This document shows, piece by piece, positions 7,323 to 13,738 of a stretch of DNA of 15,090 nucleotides. How positions within the stretch are numbered: the stretch's first letter is position 1; each line of letters opens with the position of its first letter. Source of the stretch: an uncultured Alphaproteobacteria bacterium (GTDB taxonomy: Bacteria; Pseudomonadota; Alphaproteobacteria; RF32; CAG-239); contig CALXTH010000186.1 in NCBI GenBank assembly GCA_944391365.1, positions 1 through 15,090 on the forward strand, in the 5' to 3' direction. Below the pieces are notes generated by a model. The model had not been told where the DNA came from. It worked only from the letters and a program-made list of their open reading frames with translations, and searched no databases. The translations under genes were made by a program, and so were the position numbers.

Positions 7323-8948
7323 TGCGGGCGGGAAAGCCAGTGTGAAGGTGGTTCCCTGATGCTCTTTGCTTTTAACGGTGATGGTGCCGCCAAAGCTTTC
7401 GACGATGGATTTGACAATTGCCAGGCCAAGGCCGGTGCCTTTGATTGCGGCGGAGCTGCCGTCTGTGAAAAACGGCTCAAAAATATGGGGCAGGTTGCGG
7501 GCGGGAATGCCACGGCCGTTGTCCTGGATGTTAATGATGATTTGTTTTTTGCGGTTCCGGCGGATATTCAGGGTGAGAATGCCGTTTTGGGGCATGGCTT
7601 TGAACGCATTTTGCAGCAGGTTGATGATCATCATTTTGAAGTCGATATCGTTTCCGATGATTTTCAGATCTTCATCTGGGAAATCGGTGTTTATAATGAT
7701 GCCGTTGTGTTTGGCCTCATAGTCGAGCAGGTTGAGGACTTCTTTGATGTTGTCTTGGCAGCTGACCGGTGCCGGGTCGTCACCGGAGGGGTTGTGTGCC
7801 AGACGGAGCAGGCGCTCGGGGACTTTGATACATTCAATCAGCTGGTTGTCAATCAGGTGCAGGTATTTTTGTTCAATCGGGGAAGCGTTTGCCGGGATTT
7901 TATTCAGCAGGCCTTCAACAATCATCCGGATGGCGCCGAGGTGGTTTTTCATTTCATGGGCGACAGAGGTGGCCAGAAAGCCCAGTGATGAGAGTTTTTG
8001 CTGGTGAGAAAAACGGATTTCATCACTTAAGTCACGGATAGCCAGAACGATGCAGGTTTCTTCCCGGCCGCCGAGGCTGCTGAATGTGACCGGAGCGGCG
8101 TTGATGGCGAAGTGTTTTCCCGGAGCCTGAGCGAATTGGTGAATGGACTGAAAGCGTTGTTGTTTTTGGTTGATGACGGCTCTTATCGGGCAGGCCGTGT
8201 TTTTGGCACAGATTTCGTTCCGGGCGTAGTGCAGTGTGTAGCATTTGCCGCAGGCCGGCGGTATGCCGCTGCCGATTTGTTTGTTGTAGGTCTGATTGGT
8301 GATGATGACGCTGCCGTCCGGGGCAATGACGCAAATGCCGTCAGGGATGCCGTCAATCAATGACTGGAGGAAATGTTCGCGCTGGCGGATTTCGATAATG
8401 TTATCCGAGAGGGTTGAGATCATTTTGTTGAAGTTGTCTGAGAGGATGTCCAGCTCATCGCGGAGGCGGCGGTGCGGGGCGGAAAGGCGAAGGGACAAAT
8501 CTCCGGCGGTAATCTTCAGGCTTATCTCAGAGAGCCGGTTTATCGGTTTGATGATGAAGTGGTTGATTAAAAACCACAGGACAATCAGCAGAAATGTGAT
8601 GAGCAGCGCGCTGAACAGGATGATGTTGATGCCGTTTTTGATGGATTCATAGCGGCTGTTGTAGCTGCGGAGGAGGGCGGCCGTGCTGCGGCGCTCAAAG
8701 GAGAGTTCGTTCTCAAGCCGGGTGATGTCTTTGTTGTTGCCCGGGCGGCCGCGGTTTAGTTCTTTGCGGAGGGAAATGTTTTCAAGAAGGAGTTGGACAT
8801 ATTGCTGGTTGCGGCGGAAAACGGAGAGCTGTTCTTCCTGAATGCGCTGGCCGTAAACGACATAAAAAGAGCACAGGAATATCATCGAAATAAAGATGAA
8901 AACCAGCAGCATGATATAAATAAATTTTTTGCTTAAACTGAAGAACAT
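7317..8948 (-). CDS. Membrane sensor histidine kinase (TM–HAMP–PAS–HisKA–HATPase)
   Basis: A 543-residue sensor kinase in the inner membrane. TM1 is about residues 9-32, followed by an extracytoplasmic, partly coiled-coil stretch (33-105) and TM2 (about 108-132). HAMP spans about 133-185, and a PAS domain 192-305. HisKA has the phospho-acceptor H331 in SVAHEMKNHLG. The ATPase domain has N box NLLQNAFKAM (443-452), G1 DNGRGIP (476-482), F box IFEPFF (489-494) and G2 GTGLGLAIV (504-512). The PAS domain carries C233, C236, C247 and C253 (CGKC, EICAKNTAC), a pattern seen in some PAS domains that may bind a metal, cluster or redox signal. No response regulator is in the window, so it is an orphan here. 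The start ATG at 8948 has only a weak RBS. Confidence 0.94.
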   Translation of the reverse strand: MFFSLSKKFIYIMLLVFIFISMIFLCSFYVVYGQRIQEEQLSVFRRNQQYVQLLLENISLRKELNRGRPGNNKDITRLENELSFERRSTAALLRSYNSRYESIKNGINIILFSALLITFLLIVLWFLINHFIIKPINRLSEISLKITAGDLSLRLSAPHRRLRDELDILSDNFNKMISTLSDNIIEIRQREHFLQSLIDGIPDGICVIAPDGSVIITNQTYNKQIGSGIPPACGKCYTLHYARNEICAKNTACPIRAVINQKQQRFQSIHQFAQAPGKHFAINAAPVTFSSLGGREETCIVLAIRDLSDEIRFSHQQKLSSLGFLATSVAHEMKNHLGAIRMIVEGLLNKIPANASPIEQKYLHLIDNQLIECIKVPERLLRLAHNPSGDDPAPVSCQDNIKEVLNLLDYEAKHNGIIINTDFPDEDLKIIGNDIDFKMMIINLLQNAFKAMPQNGILTLNIRRNRKKQIIINIQDNGRGIPARNLPHIFEPFFTDGSSAAIKGTGLGLAIVKSIVESFGGTITVKSKEHQGTTFTLAFPPAP

Positions 8949-9044
8949 GAAAATATTTCCGTTAATGGCCGGCGTTATTAGCTATTATTTAATAAAATGG
9001 AAATAAGTTAAAAAATATATAAAAACCGGAGGAAATGCGGAATT

Positions 9045-9272
9045 ATGGACAGGCAAAAGAATTTTGAACCAGCAGAACAAGCGCTTTGTGCCGCGGAGAT
9101 GATGCCGGAAAATGAGCAGAATGTGGCTTTTATTAAACGTGATATACAAAACGGGCGTCCGATATGGATGATTTGTGCTTCTGACGGAACCCGGCTGGCC
9201 GCGGTGGAAAGCCGGGATTATGCGTTTGCGGCGGCGCGGCAGAATAATCTGATTCCGCTGAGTGTTCATTAA
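9045..9272 (+). CDS. DUF1150-family small protein
   Basis: 75 residues, soluble. The C-terminal part fits DUF1150: VAFIKRDI, then PIWMICASDGTRLAAVESRDYAF, then AAARQNNLIPLSVH, including the typical ending xLxPxSVH. The family is found mainly in Alphaproteobacteria and has no known function. The ATG at 9045 is preceded by GGAGGA (9028-9033). It is divergent from the histidine kinase, with a 96-bp AT-rich gap that must hold both promoters. Confidence 0.8.
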   Translation: MDRQKNFEPAEQALCAAEMMPENEQNVAFIKRDIQNGRPIWMICASDGTRLAAVESRDYAFAAARQNNLIPLSVH

Positions 9273-9387
9273 TCGGGCGTTGTGTCATATCCTACCCTAA
9301 AGTATAGGCTAGTTTTTTTGTTTCAGCGTTTTTATATATTAGCTGTAATGAATGGACTATCAGTTTTTATTGTTTCGGGAGGATATT

Positions 9388-9600
9388 ATGTATACGGGAA
9401 CGGTTAAGGATTTTGATGTCAAGCTCGGGTTCGGCTATATTACCATGGACAAGAACAACAATGATGTTTTTGTGCATGCGACGGCTTTTGACAAGACAAA
9501 AATCAGGGCGCTGCATCCGGGACAGATTGTCGGTTTTGATCTTTGCAACGACAGAGGTAAGAAAATGGCCTGTCATGTGGAGATGATTAAGGCTTATTGA
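9388..9600 (+). CDS. Divergent cold-shock-domain protein
   Basis: 70 residues from the ATG at 9388, which has GGGAGGA just upstream; the in-frame ATG at 9352 has no RBS. It forms a single OB-fold cold-shock domain: TGTVKDFDVKLGFGYIT contains RNP1 (GFGYI, 14-18), and DVFVHATAF contains RNP2 (VFVH, 27-30). Cold-shock proteins bind single-stranded RNA or DNA as chaperones. Compared with CspA, the aromatic W of KWF is replaced by D and the F/S after VFVH by A-T, so the nucleic-acid-binding face is altered. It is followed by a gene-free repeat region. Confidence 0.85.
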   Translation: MYTGTVKDFDVKLGFGYITMDKNNNDVFVHATAFDKTKIRALHPGQIVGFDLCNDRGKKMACHVEMIKAY

Positions 9601-9626
9601 AGCTATTTTAATATATCGCGATTAGC

Positions 9627-9677
9627 TTGAAATTTTTTGTTTCGCGATTATTTCCTAAATGTATATTGATTTTTAAG
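9627..9677 (+). repeat. ~50-bp AT-rich dispersed repeat, copy R1
   Basis: The core 9642-9677 (TCGCGATTATTTCC … GTATATTGATTTTTAAG) matches the copy at 10128-10163 in 33 of 36 positions. It matches the minus-strand copy at 14740-14775 in 32 of 36 positions. A weaker match extends upstream to TTGAAA. It directly precedes the structured repeat copy A. Confidence 0.85.
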
Positions 9678-9688
9678 AAGCTGAGGCA

Positions 9689-9760
9689 CAAGCTGGCGCA
9701 GCTTGACCCGGTCGGTTAGTGGTAGCTTGTTCAGCGGCTAATGAGGCGCGATGCTCAGAT
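9689..9760 (+). repeat. Structured 72-bp repeat, copy A
   Basis: Identical to 9988-10059 except for one base (T versus C in TTAGYGGTAG). It contains hairpin AAGCTG-GCG-CAGCTT (9690-9704), a second possible stem TTAGT/GCTAA, and the conserved tail TAATGAGGCGCGATGCTCAGAT. Unlike copies B and C it is not followed by a terminator; a palindromic element begins 35 bp later instead. Confidence 0.92.
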
Positions 9761-9794
9761 AGAGTTGGCGGAGGATTTAGGGAGGAACAAAAGG

Positions 9795-9886
9795 TTGTCA
9801 TCGCGAGGCGAATTTATTCGCCGTGGCGATTCATTTATATTATTATGGATTGCCGCGTCGACCTAGCGGTCTCCTCGCAATGACAA
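9795..9886. mobile_element. MITE-like palindromic repeat element
   Basis: Ends are inverted repeats TTGTCATCGCGAGG (9795-9808) and CCTCGCAATGACAA (9873-9886), 13 of 14 matching. The inner GATTGCCGCGTCG … CTCCTCGCAATGACA resembles a widespread class of dispersed bacterial palindromic repeats. It has no coding capacity. It lies between the end of copy A and the point where a terminator would be expected. Confidence 0.6.
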
Positions 9887-9950
9887 TTCAGATGATTTTT
9901 ATAAACCCTTCCTGTCCTCCCCTTAACGGAATTAAGGCAAACGGGTGCTG

Positions 9951-9986
9951 GAAGCTGAGGCAGCTTCACCCCATCAGTTAGTGGTT
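9951..9986 (+). repeat. Partial or degenerate structured repeat, copy D
   Basis: Hairpin GAAGCTG-AGG-CAGCTTC (9951-9967) followed by ACCCCATCAGTTAGTGGTTG, matching the first half of copies A-C. It lies directly in front of copy B, as if an earlier copy had been truncated by it. Confidence 0.7.
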
Positions 9987-9987
9987 G

Positions 9988-10059
9988 CAAGCTGGCGCAG
10001 CTTGACCCGGTCGGTTAGCGGTAGCTTGTTCAGCGGCTAATGAGGCGCGATGCTCAGAT
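9988..10059 (+). repeat. Structured 72-bp repeat, copy B
   Basis: 71 of 72 bases match copy A 299 bp upstream. The hairpin is AAGCTG-GCG-CAGCTT, and the second stem is TTAGC/GCTAA. A rho-independent terminator follows 20 bp later, so a short RNA could end there. Confidence 0.92.
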
Positions 10060-10079
10060 TGTGCCGGTTGAGAGAGAAG

Positions 10080-10106
10080 GGCTCGGGAGGAATCCTGAGC
10101 CTTTTT
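10080..10106 (+). terminator. Rho-independent terminator after repeat copy B
   Basis: GGCTCGGGA (10080-10088), loop GGAA, TCCTGAGCC (10093-10101), then five T. No protein gene lies directly upstream, so it probably ends a non-coding or cold-shock-gene-derived transcript. Confidence 0.88.
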
Positions 10107-10112
10107 GTCAGG

Positions 10113-10163
10113 TTGAAAATTCTCATTTCGTGATTATTTCCTATTTGTATATTGATTTTTAAG
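10113..10163 (+). repeat. ~50-bp AT-rich dispersed repeat, copy R2
   Basis: Direct repeat of 9627-9677 (33 of 36 core positions). Its 3' end contains the TTGATT used as -35 in the promoter proposed for the following leader. With R1 it brackets the block holding copies A, D, B and the palindromic element. Confidence 0.85.
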
Positions 10164-10180
10164 ATTTGTTATGTTAAAAT
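10152..10180 (+). promoter_or_regulatory. Putative promoter for the 10188-10413 leader / small RNA
   Basis: TTGATT (10152-10157), 17-bp spacer, TAAAAT (10175-10180). Predicted start near 10187, just before the first hairpin of the leader. Confidence 0.55.
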
Positions 10181-10187
10181 ATTTCCA

Positions 10188-10413
10188 GTTGGTTGAAATA
10201 GACCAACCAGGGTGTAGCAACCCTTTATTAGTGTAGTCGTTTAAGCATGGCGACTTAAAAACAATATGCTGGCTTCTGTCTTATGTGGGCAGGATGCCGG
10301 TCAAATAAGTTTTGTAGCTTCGGTTATGAAATGAATAAACTGGAGCTGTTTACACTAATTCAGCTTGCTAACATCCTGCTCGCACCTCGTTTCAACGGTG
10401 CGAGCATTCTTTT
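10188..10413 (+). ncRNA. Candidate structured leader or small RNA upstream of the secreted lectin-like gene
   Basis: About 225 nt without an ORF but with successive stems. These are GTTGGT/ACCAAC (10188-10207), AGGGT/ACCCT (10209-10224), AGTCG/CGACT (10235-10255), CTGGC/GCCGG near 10270-10301, and AGCTG/CAGCT near 10345-10365. The 10-bp terminator stem at 10377-10406 with TTCTTTT ends it. The protein gene starts 27 bp after that. It could be an independent small RNA or an attenuating 5' leader. I cannot assign it to a known RNA family. Confidence 0.5.
10377..10413 (+). terminator. Strong hairpin terminator or attenuator before the 10440 gene
   Basis: TGCTCGCACC (10377-10386) pairs perfectly with GGTGCGAGCA (10397-10406), loop 10 nt, followed by TTCTTTT. 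Being 27 bp upstream of a start codon, it would act as an attenuator if the gene is read from the upstream promoter. Confidence 0.85.
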
Positions 10414-10439
10414 AATATCAAAAGAAGGATGTGTGTGTG

Positions 10440-11168
10440 ATGAATAATCTTAAATTTTTACTTTTAGGGACATCTCTGTCCTGTTTACCCCAATTAGCTT
10501 ATACTCAATGTGTCACGGTGCAGGATTGTACCGCACTTGGATATACTGAAACCAGTTGCCCCGACAACGGGGTTAAGTGTCCATTTGGCAACGGGTGGTT
10601 TTGTGCCGAAGATGAAAATGTTGTTTGTGCTGAGAACGGATTTAAATATAGTTGTACAGGGACCGGCTACGCCGGTGGCGCAGGCTCCGCCTGCGGTGGC
10701 AAATATACTCAATGCACGTGTGCAAGCGGATATGAATGGAAAGACGGAAGTTGTCAACAGAAAATATTGAACGGTGCGCAGGGGAATTTATACTATTGCG
10801 ATGGTAAGGCTGTTGGGATTAAGACTTCGGGGATAAATTTTTATGTTGCGGTTGAGAATGCCGGAGAAGAACAAGTTTTTACTTGGACGGAGGCAAATTC
10901 AATTTCAGAAAAATATTTTTGCGGAAAGGGGCGTTTACCGACTTTGGATGAGCTTAAACTTATTTATAATGATAAATTGGCAATTAATTCTTTCTCTACA
11001 GCGGTAGGTGGGCAGAGTTTGCTAAATGGTTTTTACTGGTCATCTACTTATGCCGGAGAAGTTAATAATATTACCAATTATTATGTTTTGTATATGTATA
11101 ATGGTAATGTTGGCCGCGATTTTTATAGTGATAATGATAGCTTTATTAGGCCGGTGATGGCTTTTTAG
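10440..11168 (+). CDS. Secreted Cys-rich protein with DUF1566/C-type-lectin-like C-terminus (paralog 1)
   Basis: 242 residues from the ATG at 10440 (GAAGGA at 10424-10429); an in-frame GTG at 10431 would add three residues. A signal peptide (NNLKFLLLGTSLSCLPQLAYT) is followed by a Cys-rich region with CTALGYTETSC and CPFGNGWFC. One module follows with SCTGTGYAGGAGSACGGKY and CTCASGYEWKDGSC. The C-terminal ~120 residues match the Lcl/DUF1566 lectin-like pattern: FTWTEA, GRLPTLDELKLIY, GGQSLLNGFYWSSTYA, YMYNGNVGRD, then FIRPVMAF at the end. The segment between WSST and RPV is rich in Asn, Tyr, Asp and Ser, as in variable lectin folds. The N-terminal ~90 residues are nearly identical to the paralog at 13739-14580, indicating recent duplication or recombination. 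Likely surface-exposed or exported; ligand unknown. Confidence 0.85.
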   Translation: MNNLKFLLLGTSLSCLPQLAYTQCVTVQDCTALGYTETSCPDNGVKCPFGNGWFCAEDENVVCAENGFKYSCTGTGYAGGAGSACGGKYTQCTCASGYEWKDGSCQQKILNGAQGNLYYCDGKAVGIKTSGINFYVAVENAGEEQVFTWTEANSISEKYFCGKGRLPTLDELKLIYNDKLAINSFSTAVGGQSLLNGFYWSSTYAGEVNNITNYYVLYMYNGNVGRDFYSDNDSFIRPVMAF

Positions 11169-11186
11169 GTTTTTATTTGTAAGACA

Positions 11187-11207
11187 AGGCTCCCGGGATG
11201 GGAGCCT
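11187..11207 (-). terminator. Hairpin between the convergent 10440 gene and lepA
   Basis: AGGCTCCC (11187-11194) pairs with GGGAGCCT (11200-11207), loop 5 nt. On the minus strand it is followed by TGTCTT, a weak U-tract, so it most likely ends lepA; the plus side has no T-run. Confidence 0.65.
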
Positions 11208-11213
11208 GGCGGG

Positions 11214-13019
11214 TTAATTGTCTCCGATGCGGAGGGCTTCAATGAATGCCGACTGCGGGACTTCGACTTTGCCGAACTGGCGCATGCGGAGTTTGCCTTT
11301 CTTTTGTTTATCAAGCAGTTTGCGTTTGCGGGTGACGTCGCCGCCGTAGCATTTGGCGGTGACATCTTTGCGCAGGGCGGAGATGGTTTCACGGGCGACG
11401 ATTTTTCCGCCAATGGCCGCCTGAATCGGAATCTTGAACAGATGTCTCGGAATCAGGTCTTTCAATCGTTCGCAAATCTGGCGGCCGCGGGCTTCGGCTT
11501 CCGTGCGGTGGCACAGAAAAGCCAGTGCGTCGACCGGTTCTTCGTTAATCAGGATTTGGACTTTGACAAGGTCGGAGGTTTCGTAGCCGATGAGTTCGTA
11601 GTCAAAGCTGGCGTAGCCGCTGGTGATGGATTTGAGCCGGTCGTAAAAATCAAAGACGATTTCGTTTAAGGGAATTTTGTAGACGACCATGGCGCGGCTG
11701 CCCGCATAAGTCAGGTCTTCCTGAGTGCCGCGGCGCTCGGTGCACAGTTTGAGCACGCTGCCCAGATATTCGTCCGGAACCAGAATTGTTGCCCGCACCA
11801 TGGGTTCTTCAATGGAAGAAATTTTGGTGATGTCCGGCATGTCAGCAGGGTTGTGCAGGGTGATGGTGCTGCCGTCGGTCAGGTGGATTTTGTAAGCGAC
11901 GGACGGGGCTGTTGTGATCAGATCCAAGTCAAACTCCCGGCTTAGGCGTTCTTGAATGATTTCCATGTGCAGGAGCCCCAGAAAGCCACAGCGGAAGCCA
12001 AGCCCCAGAGCGGCGGAGTTTTCATTTTGATAGTCGATGCTGGCGTCATTGAGTTTCAGCTTGGCGAGGGCGTCTTTTAAGAGCTCGTACTGGCTGCTGT
12101 CAACCGGAAACAATGAGCAAAAGACAACCGGAACCGATGGTTTGAAACCGGGAAGCGCTTCAGTGCAGGGGGCTTTGTTGTCGGTGATGGTGTCGCCGAC
12201 ATGGCAGTCGCCGACGCTTTTGATACTGGCGGTGATGAAACCGACTTCGCCGGGGCCGAGTTCTTCAATATCCTGCATTTTGGGGGTGAAAACACCGACT
12301 TTGTCAACGGTATAGACCGCATTGTTGGACATCATGCGGATTTGGGCTTTTTTGCGCAGGCTGCCGTCTTTTATCCGGACCAGAATGATGACGCCGAGGT
12401 AGCTGTCATACCAGCTGTCAATCAGCAGGGCTTTCAGCGGTGCGGCGGCGTTTCCGCTCGGAGCGGGCAGGCGGGAGACGATTGCTTCAAGCAGGTTATC
12501 GACACCGAGGCCGGTTTTGCCCGAGGTTTCAACCGCGTCGGCGGCGTCAATTCCGATGACGTCTTCAATCTGACGCCTGACCCGTTCGGGGTCGGCCGAG
12601 GGGAGGTCTATTTTGTTTAAAACCGGGACAATTTCATGGTTGTTGCTGATGGCCAAGTAAACATTGGCCAGAGTTTGAGCCTCAACGCCCTGAGTGGCGT
12701 CAACGACCAGAACGGAACCTTCGCAGGATGCCAGTGAGCGGGAGACCTCGTAAGAGAAATCAACGTGTCCGGGGGTGTCAATCAGGTTGAGCTGATAGGT
12801 TTTGCCGTCCCGGGCATGATAGTTGAGGCGGACGGTCTGAGCTTTGATGGTGATGCCGCGTTCGCGCTCAATGTCCATCGAATCGAGCACCTGTTCCTGC
12901 ATTTCACGTTGTTCAAGTCCGCCGCAGTATTCGATAATCCGGTCGGCGAGCGTGGATTTTCCGTGGTCAATATGGGCGATAATCGCAAAATTTCTGATTA
13001 AACTTAATTCTGTTCCCAT
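11214..13019 (-). CDS. lepA: LepA (elongation factor 4), ribosome-associated GTPase
   Basis: 601 residues, normal length. LepA is a translational GTPase that acts on the ribosome (back-translocation or initiation/assembly roles have been proposed). G-motifs are AHIDHGKST (15-23), RGIT (54-57), DTPGH (81-85) and NKID (135-138). The LepA-specific C-terminal part has CHRTEAEARGRQICERLKDL and IPRHLFKIPIQAAIGG, then RKRKLLDKQKKGKLRMRQFG near the end, with no EF-G domain IV. The ATG at 13019 agrees with the family start. It is flanked by a convergent secreted-protein gene and a divergent GNAT gene, so it is probably monocistronic. Confidence 0.98.
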   Translation of the reverse strand: MGTELSLIRNFAIIAHIDHGKSTLADRIIEYCGGLEQREMQEQVLDSMDIERERGITIKAQTVRLNYHARDGKTYQLNLIDTPGHVDFSYEVSRSLASCEGSVLVVDATQGVEAQTLANVYLAISNNHEIVPVLNKIDLPSADPERVRRQIEDVIGIDAADAVETSGKTGLGVDNLLEAIVSRLPAPSGNAAAPLKALLIDSWYDSYLGVIILVRIKDGSLRKKAQIRMMSNNAVYTVDKVGVFTPKMQDIEELGPGEVGFITASIKSVGDCHVGDTITDNKAPCTEALPGFKPSVPVVFCSLFPVDSSQYELLKDALAKLKLNDASIDYQNENSAALGLGFRCGFLGLLHMEIIQERLSREFDLDLITTAPSVAYKIHLTDGSTITLHNPADMPDITKISSIEEPMVRATILVPDEYLGSVLKLCTERRGTQEDLTYAGSRAMVVYKIPLNEIVFDFYDRLKSITSGYASFDYELIGYETSDLVKVQILINEEPVDALAFLCHRTEAEARGRQICERLKDLIPRHLFKIPIQAAIGGKIVARETISALRKDVTAKCYGGDVTRKRKLLDKQKKGKLRMRQFGKVEVPQSAFIEALRIGDN

Positions 13020-13058
13020 GAGTTGTGTTTTGTCCTGATTTTTATTGTGTTAAGCCTA

Positions 13059-13087
13059 TTGATACTGTAAAATTTGCGGGATGGCAA
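13059..13087 (-). promoter_or_regulatory. Putative lepA promoter
   Basis: Minus strand TTGCCA (13082-13087), 17-bp spacer, TATCAA (13059-13064). The start is about 35 bp before the lepA ATG. The -10 box is only a moderate match. Confidence 0.4.
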
Positions 13088-13097
13088 TATAAATATG

Positions 13098-13126
13098 TTG
13101 AGGCATTGCGATTTTTGTGTTATAAC
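13098..13126 (+). promoter_or_regulatory. Putative promoter of the GNAT gene
   Basis: TTGAGG (13098-13103), 17-bp spacer, TATAAC (13121-13126). A start near 13133 leaves about 27 nt before the ATG at 13160, containing the RBS GGAGGGAGG (13146-13154). Confidence 0.6.
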
Positions 13127-13159
13127 TATACATAGTTCTGGCTGCGGAGGGAGGAAAAA

Positions 13160-13597
13160 ATGCGCAAGATGATAGATGTGGCTTTCGGGTCATCGCGGTA
13201 TGATGCCTTGGTGGAACTGCGTTATAAGGTTTTGCTGGCTCCGCTGGGGCTGAAATTTTTGGATTCATACCGGGACAAAGAGGCTTCGTATCTGCATATC
13301 GGCTGTGTGGAGCAGCTGGATGACAAGCTGGTGGGCGGTTTGATTCTGGCGCCGGTTGACAATGAGGATATCCGGATGATGCAGGTGGCCGTTGACTCGA
13401 AATATCAGGGCGAGGGTGTCGGGCGTGAAATGGTTCGGTATGCCGAAAAGCGCGCCAAGGAGGCCGGGTATTCCCGTTTGGTGATGTATGCGATGTTGTC
13501 TGTGGTCGGGTTCTATGAAAAGCTTGGTTTTAAGCAGGAAGGCGATATCTTTGAAGATAACGGTATTACCTTTGCCAAGATGGTGAAAAAATTGTAA
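13160..13597 (+). CDS. GNAT-family N-acetyltransferase
   Basis: 145 residues, one GNAT fold. N-terminal strands and RYKVLLAPLG (21-30) are typical of the small ElaA/YitI-like acetyltransferases. Motif A is MMQVAVDSKYQGEGVGREMV, with the acetyl-CoA pyrophosphate loop QGEGVG (83-88). Motif B contains VVGFYEKLGFKQEG (115-128). The substrate is unknown, most likely a small amine or a protein N-terminus. The start is supported by the very strong RBS GGAGGGAGG and a promoter. The stop codon lies 6 bp before repeat copy C, whose terminator at 13706 would end this transcript, so the repeat would be part of the mRNA 3' end. Confidence 0.92.
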   Translation: MRKMIDVAFGSSRYDALVELRYKVLLAPLGLKFLDSYRDKEASYLHIGCVEQLDDKLVGGLILAPVDNEDIRMMQVAVDSKYQGEGVGREMVRYAEKRAKEAGYSRLVMYAMLSVVGFYEKLGFKQEGDIFEDNGITFAKMVKKL

Positions 13598-13603
13598 GAG
13601 GGG

Positions 13604-13685
13604 CAAGCTGGCGCGACCTGAGGCAGGTCGATCCCATCGGTTAGCGGTAGTTTGTCCGGCAGCTAATGAGGCGCGATGCTTAGAT
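13604..13685 (+). repeat. Structured repeat, copy C (downstream of the GNAT gene)
   Basis: Related to copies A and B: starts CAAGCTGGCGC, shares CATCGGTTAGCGGTAG and TAATGAGGCGCGATGCTTAGAT. Its main hairpin is CGACCTG-AGG-CAGGTCG (13614-13630), a different stem sequence with pairing kept by compensatory change. The second stem is TTAGC/GCTAA. A terminator follows 21 bp later, as in copy B. Confidence 0.88.
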
Positions 13686-13705
13686 AGAACTGGTGGAAAG
13701 ATAGA

Positions 13706-13732
13706 AGGCTCGGGGTTTGCCGAGCCTTTTTG
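13706..13732 (+). terminator. Rho-independent terminator after repeat copy C / GNAT gene
   Basis: AGGCTCGG (13706-13713), loop of six, CCGAGCCT (13720-13727), then a T-run. The stem is nearly the same as in the terminator after copy B (10080). Confidence 0.9.
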
Positions 13733-13738
13733 TTTTTA

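Noticed and set aside
7359..8652. Plus-strand ORFs inside the histidine kinase
   Set aside because: Antisense to a kinase with all HisKA and ATPase motifs intact.
9700..9760. tRNA-like look of TTAGTGGTAG in the structured repeat (resembles a D-arm)
   Set aside because: No anticodon arm, T-arm or acceptor stem can be formed around it.
9627..10163. CRISPR array from the repeated blocks
   Set aside because: Repeats are irregularly spaced, of different kinds and too few; no cas genes are present.
10510..10770. Overlapping 86-residue plus-strand ORF and antisense ORF 10494-10757 in paralog 1
   Set aside because: Shadow frames; the 10440 frame has signal peptide, RBS and a paralog.
10997..11165. 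Complete diversity-generating retroelement
   Set aside because: Only a possible target domain is present; no reverse transcriptase, accessory gene or template repeat was found in the window, so it is kept as a hypothesis only.
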